Below are positions 16,198 to 24,491 of a stretch of 53,202 nucleotides of DNA, one piece after another. The notes beneath the pieces are model-generated. The model saw only the letters and a program-made list of their open reading frames with translations. It was not told the origin of the DNA and searched no databases. Within the stretch, counting starts at the first letter, position 1. Every line of letters begins with the position of its first letter. The position numbers and the translations under genes are program-made. Source of the stretch: Kocuria rhizophila (GTDB taxonomy: Bacteria; Actinomycetota; Actinomycetes; Actinomycetales; Micrococcaceae). Where the stretch lies: contig NZ_RCOM01000009.1 of the NCBI RefSeq assembly GCF_003667225.1, positions 1-53,202 on the forward strand. The letters are read 5' to 3'.

Positions 16198-17133
16198 GTG
16201 GAGCTGAGCTCACGGGACGCCCAGTCCCTGGACGTGGCGCGGCTGTACTACCAGCGCGGCCTGCCCCAGGCGGACATCGCCCGGAAGCTGTCGATCTCCC
16301 GGCCCACGGTGTCCAAGCTGCTGCAGCACGCCAAGGACCGGGGGTTCGTGAGCATCGAGATCCGCGATCCCCGCGCCGTGTCCTCGGACGTGGGCCGGCA
16401 GCTGTGCGAGCGCTTCGGCCTCGCGCAGGCGCGCGTGGTGGCCGCGGCGGACACGGACGAGGAGCTGCTGCACGAGCTCGGCGGCATGGGTGCCCAGGTG
16501 CTCGAGGAGAACGTGGCCGACGGCGATCTCGTGGGCATCACGTGGGGCCGGACCATGCGGGCGGTGGCCCAGGCGCTGACGCCCCAGCCGCGCAGCGGGG
16601 TGCACATGGTCCAGCTCAAGGGCGGCAGCAGCCTGGCCTCACCGCTCGTGGGCCACCACGAGACGATCCGGCTGCTGTGCGCCGCGTTTTCCGCCTACCC
16701 CCACACCCTGCCGTTGCCCATGCTCTTCGACAGCCCCGAGGTCAGGCAGGTGGTGGAGCAGGACCGGAGCATCAAGTACGTCCTGGACCTGGGCCGCAGC
16801 GCACGCACCGCGATCTTCACCGTGGGATCGGTGCCGGAGGACTCTCCCCTGCTCATGAGGGACGTCCTGACACCCTCCGAACGCGCCGGGGTCACGCGCG
16901 ACGCCGTGGGCGACCTGTGCTCACACTTCATCGACGAGCACGGCCGGGTGGCCGTCCCCGAGCTGGACGAACGCACCGTGTCCATCCCCCTGGAGGCGCT
17001 GCGCCGCAAGGAGATCCGGATCTGCGTGGCCGGAGGGGCCGCCAAGGTGCCCGTGCTGCGCGCAGTCCTGCAGGCGGGTTTCGTCTCCCACCTGGTCACG
17101 GACGAGCGGACCGCCCGCGCCGTCCTCGGCTGA
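16198..17133 (+). CDS. deoR: SorC-family transcriptional regulator (DeoR-type control of nucleoside catabolism)
   Basis: DNA-binding regulator of 311 residues. The N-terminal helix-turn-helix is LPQADIARKLSISRPTVSKL (residues about 22-41). The rest is the sugar-phosphate-binding domain of the SorC group, with GITWGRTM and the Gly-rich GGAAK near the C-terminus. It presumably senses deoxyribose-5-phosphate and controls the adjacent deo genes. GGGAG precedes the GTG start. The symbol follows the functional name used for B. subtilis DeoR, which is also a SorC-type protein; the ligand is inferred from context. Confidence 0.85.
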   Translation: MELSSRDAQSLDVARLYYQRGLPQADIARKLSISRPTVSKLLQHAKDRGFVSIEIRDPRAVSSDVGRQLCERFGLAQARVVAAADTDEELLHELGGMGAQVLEENVADGDLVGITWGRTMRAVAQALTPQPRSGVHMVQLKGGSSLASPLVGHHETIRLLCAAFSAYPHTLPLPMLFDSPEVRQVVEQDRSIKYVLDLGRSARTAIFTVGSVPEDSPLLMRDVLTPSERAGVTRDAVGDLCSHFIDEHGRVAVPELDERTVSIPLEALRRKEIRICVAGGAAKVPVLRAVLQAGFVSHLVTDERTARAVLG

Positions 17134-17165
17134 GCACACCGCCCCACGACGACGACGCCGCCCGC

Positions 17166-17190
17166 GCCCCGGGCGCCCCGGGCGCCCCGC
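17166..17190. terminator. Possible GC-only hairpin between convergent genes
   Basis: Between the regulator and the convergent FAD protein lies a tandem GGGCGCCCC sequence that can fold on itself, preceded by ACGACGCCGC (17152-17161). It is a weak terminator candidate. Confidence 0.35.
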
Positions 17191-19194
17191 TCACGGTTCG
17201 CGCCGCGCCCCCGCGAAGACGTCCTGCGCGATCTGGTCCGCGTCCGCGATCGTGCGGGAGCCAAGGTGAGCCGGAGCCTCGGCCTCCGCGGCGATGGACA
17301 CGCCCCACTGCACCGAGGACAGCTGCAGGCCGATTACGTAGATCCCCTCCTCCGCCTGGTCTCCGGCGCCCACGGCGCGGTAGACGAAGGACCGGGACGC
17401 GGCGTCGTCGTCCCGGGAACCGCGGGCGCGCTCGATGCTCACGTCCAGACCCGAGCTGGACTCGGGGCTCGCGCCGTCCTGGGTCTCCATGAGGCGGGCG
17501 CGCACCAGCCCGCGCTCGTGCATGTGGGTGAGCAGCGGCGAGATATTGCGGTGGACGTCGTTGGTGGGGGACATCGCCTCGATGAGCCACCGCGAGCGCA
17601 CCGGTGCGTCCTCGACCCACGGAGAGGCCGCCACGAAGCACCCCTCGGTGCGGTCCACCACGAAACGGGGCTCGGGGCCGAGGAAGCGGACCACGCCCGC
17701 CCGGGTGAGCGCCGCGAGCTGCTGGATCCGCAGCACGGGCGGGCCCGAGGCGAGGCCTTCCACGAGGGGCTCGAACTGGCGGCGCAACTCGTGGACCCAC
17801 GAGGAGTCCGAGATCCCGATCTCCGCGAGGACGCACTTGAGCACCGTGCGGGCGGCGTTGAGGGACGCGATCGCCATCTTCACGGGGTCGTCCTCGCCGC
17901 GCAGCGAGCCGTGGACATCGCGGTCAAGGTAGTGCACGACCGCCGCGGCGTACTCGTCGTGGCTCGCGAAGCTGACGTCCTCGAACGGACGGGCCAGCCG
18001 TGCCTGCTGCAGCTGCCGACCGGGGACCACGGCGTCGGAGATCAGGGCGTCACTGTGGTGCGACCAGCCGGGGTCGGTGGTGTCCAGGAGGATCTCGTCC
18101 AGCTCCCGCAGGAACTGCTGCGGATCGGACTGGAAGGCCTCGGGCGCGGTGCGGGCCAGGACCGTGTAGTAGTTCCAGATCACGTCCTTGCGGATCAGCG
18201 GCCACAGCTGCCGTTCGAAGGACAGGGCACGCTGCGAGTCCTCCGCCAGCTCCTGCACGGCGTCCAGGGTGAAGAACCGGGTCTGGAGGGACTGCGCGTA
18301 GTAGCCCTGCAGCACGGGCTTCGCGCGGTAGGGGGTGCCCCGCCGGGACCCGGCCACGATCTTCGGCTCGCGCCCCGAGGGCTGGTAGACCAACCGTTCG
18401 GGGTTGTTCGGGTCGGTGTCGAACGAGCCACCACGGCCCTCGGTGAGCCGCGCCAGCGCGTCGCAGAAGTTCAGACCCATGCCGCGCACCAGGACCGTCT
18501 CACCGCTCGGCAGCTCGGACCAGAAGGCGTCCGCGGGGACGGTGGGCGGCCAGTACGTGAGGCCGTGCTCGGCGGCCCCGTCCACCAGGTCCTTCTGCGC
18601 CGGGCGCAGGTGCGCGTCCAGGTGGCCCAGGGCGAGCACCACCGCGTCCGCTGGGAGCACGAGCCCGCCCGACAGCTCCACCGCGTAGCGGTGCCGGCCC
18701 TCGGAACGGACCCACGCGTCCACGGCCTCTCCGCGGTGCACCTGCAGGCGCACCGTGTCCGGGAGGTTCTCCTGCAGCGTGGCGAACACCCACTCGAGGT
18801 AGCGCCCGTAGACGGCGCGCGGCGGGTAGCCCTGGGGGGTGAGCTCCGCGAGCGCCGCGCTCTGCTCCGGCGAGAGCGGCGTCACGGGCGTGATCTCCCC
18901 GGCGACGACGCCGCGGCGCCACCGCTCGAAGCTCATCCCCCGCAGCGGTTCCGGCGAGGGCACCTCCAGGGCCCCGGGTGCCGCGATGACAGTGGGGAAC
19001 AGGGAGGGTGTGTTCATGAGGAACACGTCCGACTGGTCCGTGCGCCACACGTGTCCCGGGCCAGGAGGGAAGGGATCCACCAGGTCGATGTAGACGCGGT
19101 CCCCCGTGTGCGCCGAACGGGCCACGAGCCGTTCCACGACCGACAGACCACGGGGACCGGCCCCCACCACCACCACGCGCTGCTGAATACCCAT
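17191..19194 (-). CDS. FAD/NAD(P)-binding protein, NAD_binding_9 type
   Basis: A 667-residue protein starting with a canonical dinucleotide-binding fold (VVVVGAGPRGLSVVERL), followed by WRTDQSDVFLMNTPS and a second nucleotide region around ADAVVLALGH. This matches the large actinobacterial FAD-NAD(P)-binding family whose members are annotated only by domain. It has no membrane segment. Substrate and pathway are unknown, and neighbours give no clue. No ribosome-binding site precedes the ATG; instead TATCCT lies seven bases upstream (19207-19202), suggesting a leaderless mRNA. Confidence 0.8.
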   Translation of the reverse strand: MGIQQRVVVVGAGPRGLSVVERLVARSAHTGDRVYIDLVDPFPPGPGHVWRTDQSDVFLMNTPSLFPTVIAAPGALEVPSPEPLRGMSFERWRRGVVAGEITPVTPLSPEQSAALAELTPQGYPPRAVYGRYLEWVFATLQENLPDTVRLQVHRGEAVDAWVRSEGRHRYAVELSGGLVLPADAVVLALGHLDAHLRPAQKDLVDGAAEHGLTYWPPTVPADAFWSELPSGETVLVRGMGLNFCDALARLTEGRGGSFDTDPNNPERLVYQPSGREPKIVAGSRRGTPYRAKPVLQGYYAQSLQTRFFTLDAVQELAEDSQRALSFERQLWPLIRKDVIWNYYTVLARTAPEAFQSDPQQFLRELDEILLDTTDPGWSHHSDALISDAVVPGRQLQQARLARPFEDVSFASHDEYAAAVVHYLDRDVHGSLRGEDDPVKMAIASLNAARTVLKCVLAEIGISDSSWVHELRRQFEPLVEGLASGPPVLRIQQLAALTRAGVVRFLGPEPRFVVDRTEGCFVAASPWVEDAPVRSRWLIEAMSPTNDVHRNISPLLTHMHERGLVRARLMETQDGASPESSSGLDVSIERARGSRDDDAASRSFVYRAVGAGDQAEEGIYVIGLQLSSVQWGVSIAAEAEAPAHLGSRTIADADQIAQDVFAGARREP

Positions 19195-19281
19195 GCCGTC
19201 CAGGATATCGACGGGCAGGGCGGGGCAGGTTCATCCCGGAGTCAGGCGCCCGAGCCGCACCCCGGGCCATTCTGCGAGCGG

Positions 19282-21258
19282 TCAGCGGACGGCGGTGCGA
19301 ACCACCTTCCCCGTGCTCCGTGTCCAGGTGTACTGCGTGGTCTCACCGGTCTTCACGTCGCGGAAGCGCTGGTACGCCCCCGCGGAGGTCTTCACCTCGG
19401 GTGAGGTGGGGTAGCCGGCACCGGCCTCGTAGCCGTCGCGGGACCATTGCCTGCCGATACCCGATGTTTCAACGACCGGTTGAGCGCCGGTCGCCCCACT
19501 CCAGATGATCTTGGTGGTCTGCTTCGTCCCTGGGCGCACGAAGTTCTGGTAGGCCCCGCCGGTTGCCGTGGGCAGTTCGTCCTTGGCGGGCAGCCCGAAA
19601 GCGGTCGGGCCGCCCAGCTGCGCGTACCGCGTTCCAATGCCCTTCCAGGTTTCAACCTTGTGCGCACCGGTCTCGTGGGACCAGTAGATCTTGGTGACCC
19701 TGCCGTTCTTCGTGAAGGTCTGCACCACGCCGCCCACCCCCGTGCTCTGCTCCCACGTGGTGGGCGCACCCATGGCGGCAGCGCCACCGTGGGCGTTGTA
19801 GTAGGTGGCGATGGCACCGTGCACCGTTGGTTTGGCACGGGGGACGGCCCGAGCCGCAGCAGTGGCATTGACCTTGCGGTAACCGCTCACGTTCGTGCCG
19901 GTGCTGCGAAGGGTGCTCCGGATGGCCTCGACCCCCAGGTCCGGATTCCGTTCCTTCATGATCGCGATCACCCCGGCCACGTGCGGTGCCGCCATGGAGG
20001 TCCCACTGAGGTCTCCGTAGGTCGGCTTGCCGATCGAGTAGGTGCCCGTGTTGACCGTGGACCAGATCGGCGACCCCGCATCTCCCCCGGGCGCCACGAC
20101 GTCGAGCATCGGTCCCCAGTTCGTGTACCCCGTGAGCTGGTTGCGGTACGACGTGGCCCCGACCACGATGGCGCCCCCGCAGTTGGCGGGCGCGGCCAGG
20201 TTCGCGCTCTTGGCCGCGTTGCCGGCCGCCACCACGAGCGGCACGTTGATCTTGTGCATCCGGTTGATCGCGTTCTGCATCACCGCGGGACAGCTACCGG
20301 AGTCCCACGCCTCCGACAGGTTGACCACCTTGGCCGGGTTCGTGTTCCGGGGCACTCCCGGGATGGGAATGCCCGCAGACCACATCACGCCGTCCGCGAT
20401 GTCCGATACGTACCCGCGGCCGTCCGCCCCGAGAACGCGGGCATGCTGGACCTTCGCGTCGGGGGCCACACCGGCGATGCCCATCCTGTTGTTCGTCTGC
20501 GCGGCGGCGATGCCCGCCACGTGCGAACCGTGCCACCAGGACGGCCGCCCCGGGCTCCAGTCCCCCTGGTCCTGCGGGTTCGCGTCACGCCCGTTGCCGT
20601 CCCGCGAGTGGTAGGTGTCGGAGAGGAAGTCGTAGCCGGGCACCGTCTTGGCGTTGAGGTCCGGGTGGTTGATCTGGCCAGTGTCCGCAATGCCGATCAC
20701 CACGCCCTGACCGGTGCCCTGCCACCACGCGTTCGGCACGCCGATGTTGCGCGGGCCCCACTGGTAGTTCCAGTTCGTGTCGTTCGGGGTGGCGGGAGGT
20801 GTCGCGGCGAGCGCCCCCACCACGATCTGGTCGGGCTCCGCGGACTCCACGGCAGGGTTGGCCTCGATAGCGGCCACCATGTCCTTCTGCTCCGCAGGGG
20901 AGAGCATGGTGTCCGTCTCCACGACATCCTCACCGCTGCCCGTGGCCCGGACCGTCTCCGCCCGCGGGACGTCAGCGGTCTGCGAGGCTTGAGCGAGCGC
21001 GGCACTGCGGTGCTCCCGGGGCGCGCCCTCCTTGTACTCCACCACGAACCGGTCCGTCTCGGGGAGCACACGGCCCTGCCCTGCCGACCCCCGGCCCAGG
21101 GTGGCCACTCCCCCGGTCACCGCCGGCTGCGCCTGCGCGGCCTGCTCTCCCGACGACGCCGCTCCATCCGGGGGCGCCGCAGCCGCGGGTCCCGCGGCGG
21201 CGATCACGGCCACCGACAGTCCTGCCGCGATCCAGCCGCGCACTCGTACGTTGCTCAT
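19282..21258 (-). CDS. Secreted subtilisin-like serine protease (S8) with C-terminal LGFP repeats
   Basis: Exported protease of 658 residues. Residues 1-28 form a Sec signal peptide ending in AAAA. A propeptide (about 50-145) precedes the catalytic domain, with Asp192 (DTG), His243 (HGSHVAG), Asn347 (AAGN) and Ser421 (GTSMAAP). The C-terminal about 170 residues contain several LGFP-type repeats (AAMGAPTTWEQ, TAFGLPAKDE), which in actinobacteria are associated with cell-wall binding. So the enzyme probably acts at the cell surface. ATG 21258 is fixed by AGGAGGAA six bases upstream; the longer frame would add leader sequence. The A/T content is slightly higher than in neighbouring genes. Confidence 0.92.
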   Translation of the reverse strand: MSNVRVRGWIAAGLSVAVIAAAGPAAAAPPDGAASSGEQAAQAQPAVTGGVATLGRGSAGQGRVLPETDRFVVEYKEGAPREHRSAALAQASQTADVPRAETVRATGSGEDVVETDTMLSPAEQKDMVAAIEANPAVESAEPDQIVVGALAATPPATPNDTNWNYQWGPRNIGVPNAWWQGTGQGVVIGIADTGQINHPDLNAKTVPGYDFLSDTYHSRDGNGRDANPQDQGDWSPGRPSWWHGSHVAGIAAAQTNNRMGIAGVAPDAKVQHARVLGADGRGYVSDIADGVMWSAGIPIPGVPRNTNPAKVVNLSEAWDSGSCPAVMQNAINRMHKINVPLVVAAGNAAKSANLAAPANCGGAIVVGATSYRNQLTGYTNWGPMLDVVAPGGDAGSPIWSTVNTGTYSIGKPTYGDLSGTSMAAPHVAGVIAIMKERNPDLGVEAIRSTLRSTGTNVSGYRKVNATAAARAVPRAKPTVHGAIATYYNAHGGAAAMGAPTTWEQSTGVGGVVQTFTKNGRVTKIYWSHETGAHKVETWKGIGTRYAQLGGPTAFGLPAKDELPTATGGAYQNFVRPGTKQTTKIIWSGATGAQPVVETSGIGRQWSRDGYEAGAGYPTSPEVKTSAGAYQRFRDVKTGETTQYTWTRSTGKVVRTAVR

Positions 21259-21406
21259 ACCCGTTCCTCCTGCTCCGGCCCGGGTCCGGTACGCCGCGGA
21301 CCCGAGCGGGCGGGAGTGGACCTGGTGCTGTTTTGGAGTGTATCCATGTGCATCGATATGCAGGAGCAAACACGTCGGTCGCCGGATTGTGACAGGGGGA
21401 GACACG

Positions 21407-21442
21407 CAGAACGCCGCCCGCGTGATCGCGGACGGCGTTCTG
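21407..21442 (-). terminator. Terminator hairpin of tRNA-Ser(GCU)
   Basis: CAGAACGCCG (21407-21416) pairs with CGGCGTTCTG (21433-21442). It lies just after the tRNA in the direction of its transcription. Confidence 0.7.
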
Positions 21443-21450
21443 CTCGTGGG

Positions 21451-21540
21451 CGGAGACGGGGGGATTTGAACCCCCGGCCCGGGGTTAATCCGAGCCCTTC
21501 ATTAGCAGTGAAGTCCATTCGGCCGCTCTGGCACGTCTCC
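21451..21540 (-). tRNA. tRNA-Ser (GCU)
   Basis: Class II tRNA on the minus strand, 90 bases. Acceptor GGAGACG pairs with CGTCTCC, anticodon loop CTGCTAA carries GCT (plus-strand 21504-21506), a long variable arm follows, and the T-loop is GGTTCAAATCC. CCA is not encoded. Confidence 0.96.
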
Positions 21541-21742
21541 GTGTCATTCGTGGCGACGGGCGCCCCGGGGAACGCCTCACCACAAAACAACGGTTATCAG
21601 ACTATCGGGCTGGTGCGCGGGCGGTCAAAGCGGTCGCCTACGCAGGCCGTGAGCCCCACGCGGATGGACGTCGGCCGCCCTGACGCGTCGGCCCAGTTCG
21701 TCCGGCGTGCCGCCACGGGATCCAGTACCCGCGTGGACCTGA

Positions 21743-21750
21743 GTGATAAT
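21743..21750 (+). promoter_or_regulatory. Candidate -10 of the glycan-island promoter
   Basis: GTGATAAT is a good -10 element about 50 bases before the GT4 start. A matching -35 is not evident. Confidence 0.35.
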
Positions 21751-21803
21751 CGTGGAGGTGCGGCGTCAAGCCGCCCTCTCCTCTTCCGAAAGGCCGTCGT
21801 CCT

Positions 21804-22925
21804 GTGCGTTCCCTCGTCGTCACCGCGTGGTTCCCCGATGCCAAGACCCCCAGCCGCACCCCCTTCATCCTCGAGCACTGCTGGGCCCTGCAGGAGGCCG
21901 GCCACCAGGTGGCGGTCGTCCACGTCCTCATCGGACGCGCCTCGGGCACGACCGTTCAAGAGAGCTACGAGGGCGTCCCTGTTACGCGTGTTCGGCTCAA
22001 TGTCGTGGACCCACGCAGCTATGTCGAGGTGACACGGGTGATCTCTGCTGGTCTACGGGGCGCAGACGTGCTGCACACCATGGCTTTCTCCGCAGTGCTC
22101 TTTGCCGCGGCGCCCTGGGCTGTGCGCCGACTGCCGTGGGTGCACACGGAACACTGGAACGGCGTGGTGAACCCGAGCAGTGTGGGTCCTCTGTGGGAGC
22201 GTTCAGCCTGGTTGCGGCACGCCCTGCGGTTGCCCCATGCCGTCACTGGCGTGACCGATGCACTGTGCCGGGAAATGGCCCGTTTCTCCCGGCCTGGCGC
22301 CACGCATGTGGTGCCCTGCGTCGTGCAGAACCCGGAACCCGCCACGGCATTTCCCAGCAGCCCCCCGATCGGTTTGGTGGGGGTCGGGGCCCTCATTGAT
22401 CGCAAGCGCCCGGTACTGGCCCTGGAAACCATCGCGGAACTCGTGCGACGAGGCATGGACGTGCGCTACACCTTGGTGGGCAACGGTCCTCTCATGAACA
22501 CACTGCGCAGTACGGCTCGCGACCTGGGCATCGAGGACCGTGTGGAACTCACCGGGCCGATTCCCCCGGCCGAGGTTGCGGATCGGCTCGCCGCGGCCCA
22601 CATCTTCTTCCTGCCAAGTGCGCAGGAAAATTTCTTCACAGCAGTGGCCGAGGCGATCGCCGCGGGTCGGCCAGCCGCTGTGCCGTTGAGCGGCGGTTTT
22701 GACGACTACTGCACTGAGGAGAATTCCGTCCTCACCGACAGCTGGGACGTGTCCGATCTCGCCGACGCCGTCCAGCGGGCCTGGGACACCTTCCACAATG
22801 CTGACCCGGCCGCGATCGCCAGCACCGTGCGCACTCGGTTCTCCCGGGCGGAAGTCGGCTCCGCGTTCTCCCGAATCTATCGATTGGTCGCCCACGAGGA
22901 TCCAGGGACCCGCGGCGATCGATAA
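21804..22925 (+). CDS. GT4-family glycosyltransferase
   Basis: Retaining GT-B glycosyltransferase of 373 residues. The N-terminal domain begins LVVTAWFPDAKTPSRTPFILEH, typical of GT4 enzymes that act on surface polysaccharides. The C-terminal nucleotide-sugar domain contains GVGALIDRKRPVLALE, LVGNGP and FFLPSAQENFFTAVAEAIAAG, whose glutamates contact the donor. It is cytoplasmic or membrane-associated. Codon third positions are noticeably richer in A/T than in flanking genes (for example GAAAATTTCTTCACA near 22627), a hint of acquisition. Its stop codon TAA is part of the probable promoter of the next gene. Donor and acceptor are unknown. Confidence 0.87.
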   Translation: MRSLVVTAWFPDAKTPSRTPFILEHCWALQEAGHQVAVVHVLIGRASGTTVQESYEGVPVTRVRLNVVDPRSYVEVTRVISAGLRGADVLHTMAFSAVLFAAAPWAVRRLPWVHTEHWNGVVNPSSVGPLWERSAWLRHALRLPHAVTGVTDALCREMARFSRPGATHVVPCVVQNPEPATAFPSSPPIGLVGVGALIDRKRPVLALETIAELVRRGMDVRYTLVGNGPLMNTLRSTARDLGIEDRVELTGPIPPAEVADRLAAAHIFFLPSAQENFFTAVAEAIAAGRPAAVPLSGGFDDYCTEENSVLTDSWDVSDLADAVQRAWDTFHNADPAAIASTVRTRFSRAEVGSAFSRIYRLVAHEDPGTRGDR

Positions 22926-22928
22926 ACT
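22923..22928 (+). promoter_or_regulatory. Candidate -10 box overlapping the GT4 stop codon
   Basis: TAAACT lies seven bases before the GTG of the flippase gene, and no ribosome-binding site is present. Its first three bases are the GT4 stop codon. This fits an internal promoter giving a leaderless flippase mRNA. Confidence 0.45.
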
Positions 22929-22935
22929 TCCACGA

Positions 22936-24447
22936 GTGACGTCAAGCCCCCCTTCTCCAGCGCCCCCCGGCAAGTGGCGCCGGATTCTTTTCCCGCCGCC
23001 CAACCACGAGAACAAGGACAACCCCATCGGGTCGTCCTTCGCTCTGACCGTGGTGGCGGTGTTCGTCCAGGGGCTGTCCCGGTTCGGCTACAGCCTGCTG
23101 ATCGGCAACATGCTGGGCAGCGAGATCCTCGGCCAGGTCAACCTGGCGATCTCCCTGGCGCTGTTCCTCGTGCTGCTGTGGCCGCAGGCCTCAGGCAACG
23201 CCGCCTCCAAGTTCATCGCCATGGCGCGCGGGCAGCAGCACCGTGAGGAGCAGCTCTCCGTGGCGGTCTACACGTCCCGGACGGCCGCGCTGGCCACCGC
23301 CGTGCTGGCCGTGGCGGCGGTCGGGGTGGCCACGTGGTCGCTGCACCTGCCACCCTCCTACGCGGTCTCGGCGGGCCTGCTGGTGGTCGCACTGTCCGCC
23401 TACAACTTCGTGCGTGGAGTCCGTACCGGCAACAACCAGTTCGTCACCACTGCCGTGTGGGACTGCATCAGCTCGGGTGTCACCCTCACCCTGCTGCTGC
23501 TGGTCCTGCTGGGAGGGTTCACTCCCCTGCTGCTGCTCCCGCTGAGCCTGGGGTACCTCATCTACGCGATCCCGGGCTGGCCCCGCACCTCCGGCGGGCC
23601 TCTGCCCCGACCGCTCAAGCGAGAGATCAACACGTTCACCGTGTGGGCGGCCATCAACATCCTCACGGCCTCCGGGCTGCTGCAGCTCTCCATGATCATG
23701 GGCAAGCACTACGACACGGCCTCAGCCGTGGGCCAGTACTCCGCGGCCGTGAGCATCGCGACGCCCGCGAGCATGCTGTCCTCCTCCATGCTGGTGGCGC
23801 TCGCACCGGCGGTGGCGCGCATGTTCACGGCCGGAGACCTCCCCGGCATGCGTCGGCAGCTGGATTCGATCCTGCGGATCATGGTGCTCGTGTTCCTGCC
23901 CGTGTTCGGGGTGGGAATCCTGTGGGCGGAGCCCATCATCCACCTGCTCTACAACGCGCGGGCCGAGGAGTTCACCCAGGCCGCTCCGCTGCTCATCGTG
24001 CTCTTCTTCGCGGTCTCCGCCACGAGTTTCAACGCCTCCAACTCGCGACTCAACGGCGGCGAGAACTGGGGCGTGCGCGCCCTCGCCGCGGGCAACGCCG
24101 TGGGCCTGCTGCTGGGAGTGGGAACCATCCTGTGGTGGGGGCCCGAGCTGGGGGTCATGGCTGCGGCCCTGGGCTACCTGGTGGGCTGCCTGGTGAGCTC
24201 CCTCGGGCCGCTCGTCATCGTGTGGATCCACGACCGCATGGCCTGGACGGGGCTCATGCTGCGAGTGGCAGCGGGTTACGTTCTGGTCCTGACGGGGGTG
24301 TGGTTCGTCACGACCCACCCGGGCATCGGCTCGAACGTCCTGGCCACGCTGGTGTTCCTGACCGCCTGGTTCGCCATTTCTTGGCAAGATGTAGTTCCTC
24401 GCCTCCATTCCCTGCGGGGCCGGGCACAGCTGCGCCGAGAGCGGTGA
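22936..24447 (+). CDS. Polysaccharide flippase-like membrane protein (MVF/Wzx superfamily)
   Basis: Integral membrane protein of 503 residues with about 12-14 hydrophobic helices after a short polar N-terminus. Conserved features of the lipid-linked oligosaccharide flippase group are visible: LLIGNMLGSEILGQVNLAISLA at the start and LNGGENWGVRALAAGNAVGL in the second half. Expected role: moving a lipid-linked glycan across the membrane, which pairs naturally with the two flanking glycosyltransferase genes. GTG 22936 is taken because earlier in-frame starts lie inside the GT4 gene. Confidence 0.83.
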   Translation: MTSSPPSPAPPGKWRRILFPPPNHENKDNPIGSSFALTVVAVFVQGLSRFGYSLLIGNMLGSEILGQVNLAISLALFLVLLWPQASGNAASKFIAMARGQQHREEQLSVAVYTSRTAALATAVLAVAAVGVATWSLHLPPSYAVSAGLLVVALSAYNFVRGVRTGNNQFVTTAVWDCISSGVTLTLLLLVLLGGFTPLLLLPLSLGYLIYAIPGWPRTSGGPLPRPLKREINTFTVWAAINILTASGLLQLSMIMGKHYDTASAVGQYSAAVSIATPASMLSSSMLVALAPAVARMFTAGDLPGMRRQLDSILRIMVLVFLPVFGVGILWAEPIIHLLYNARAEEFTQAAPLLIVLFFAVSATSFNASNSRLNGGENWGVRALAAGNAVGLLLGVGTILWWGPELGVMAAALGYLVGCLVSSLGPLVIVWIHDRMAWTGLMLRVAAGYVLVLTGVWFVTTHPGIGSNVLATLVFLTAWFAISWQDVVPRLHSLRGRAQLRRER

Positions 24448-24451
24448 ACCG

Positions 24452-24480
24452 GAGCCTGCTCGCGAGGGCTCGGTCTTTCT
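24452..24480 (+). terminator. Terminator after the flippase gene
   Basis: GAGCC (24452-24456) pairs with GGCTC (24467-24471) around a self-complementary CTCGCGAG, and is followed by GGTCTTTCT, one of the few pyrimidine-rich tails in the window. It lies between convergent genes. Confidence 0.55.
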
Positions 24481-24491
24481 CCTGACTCTGC

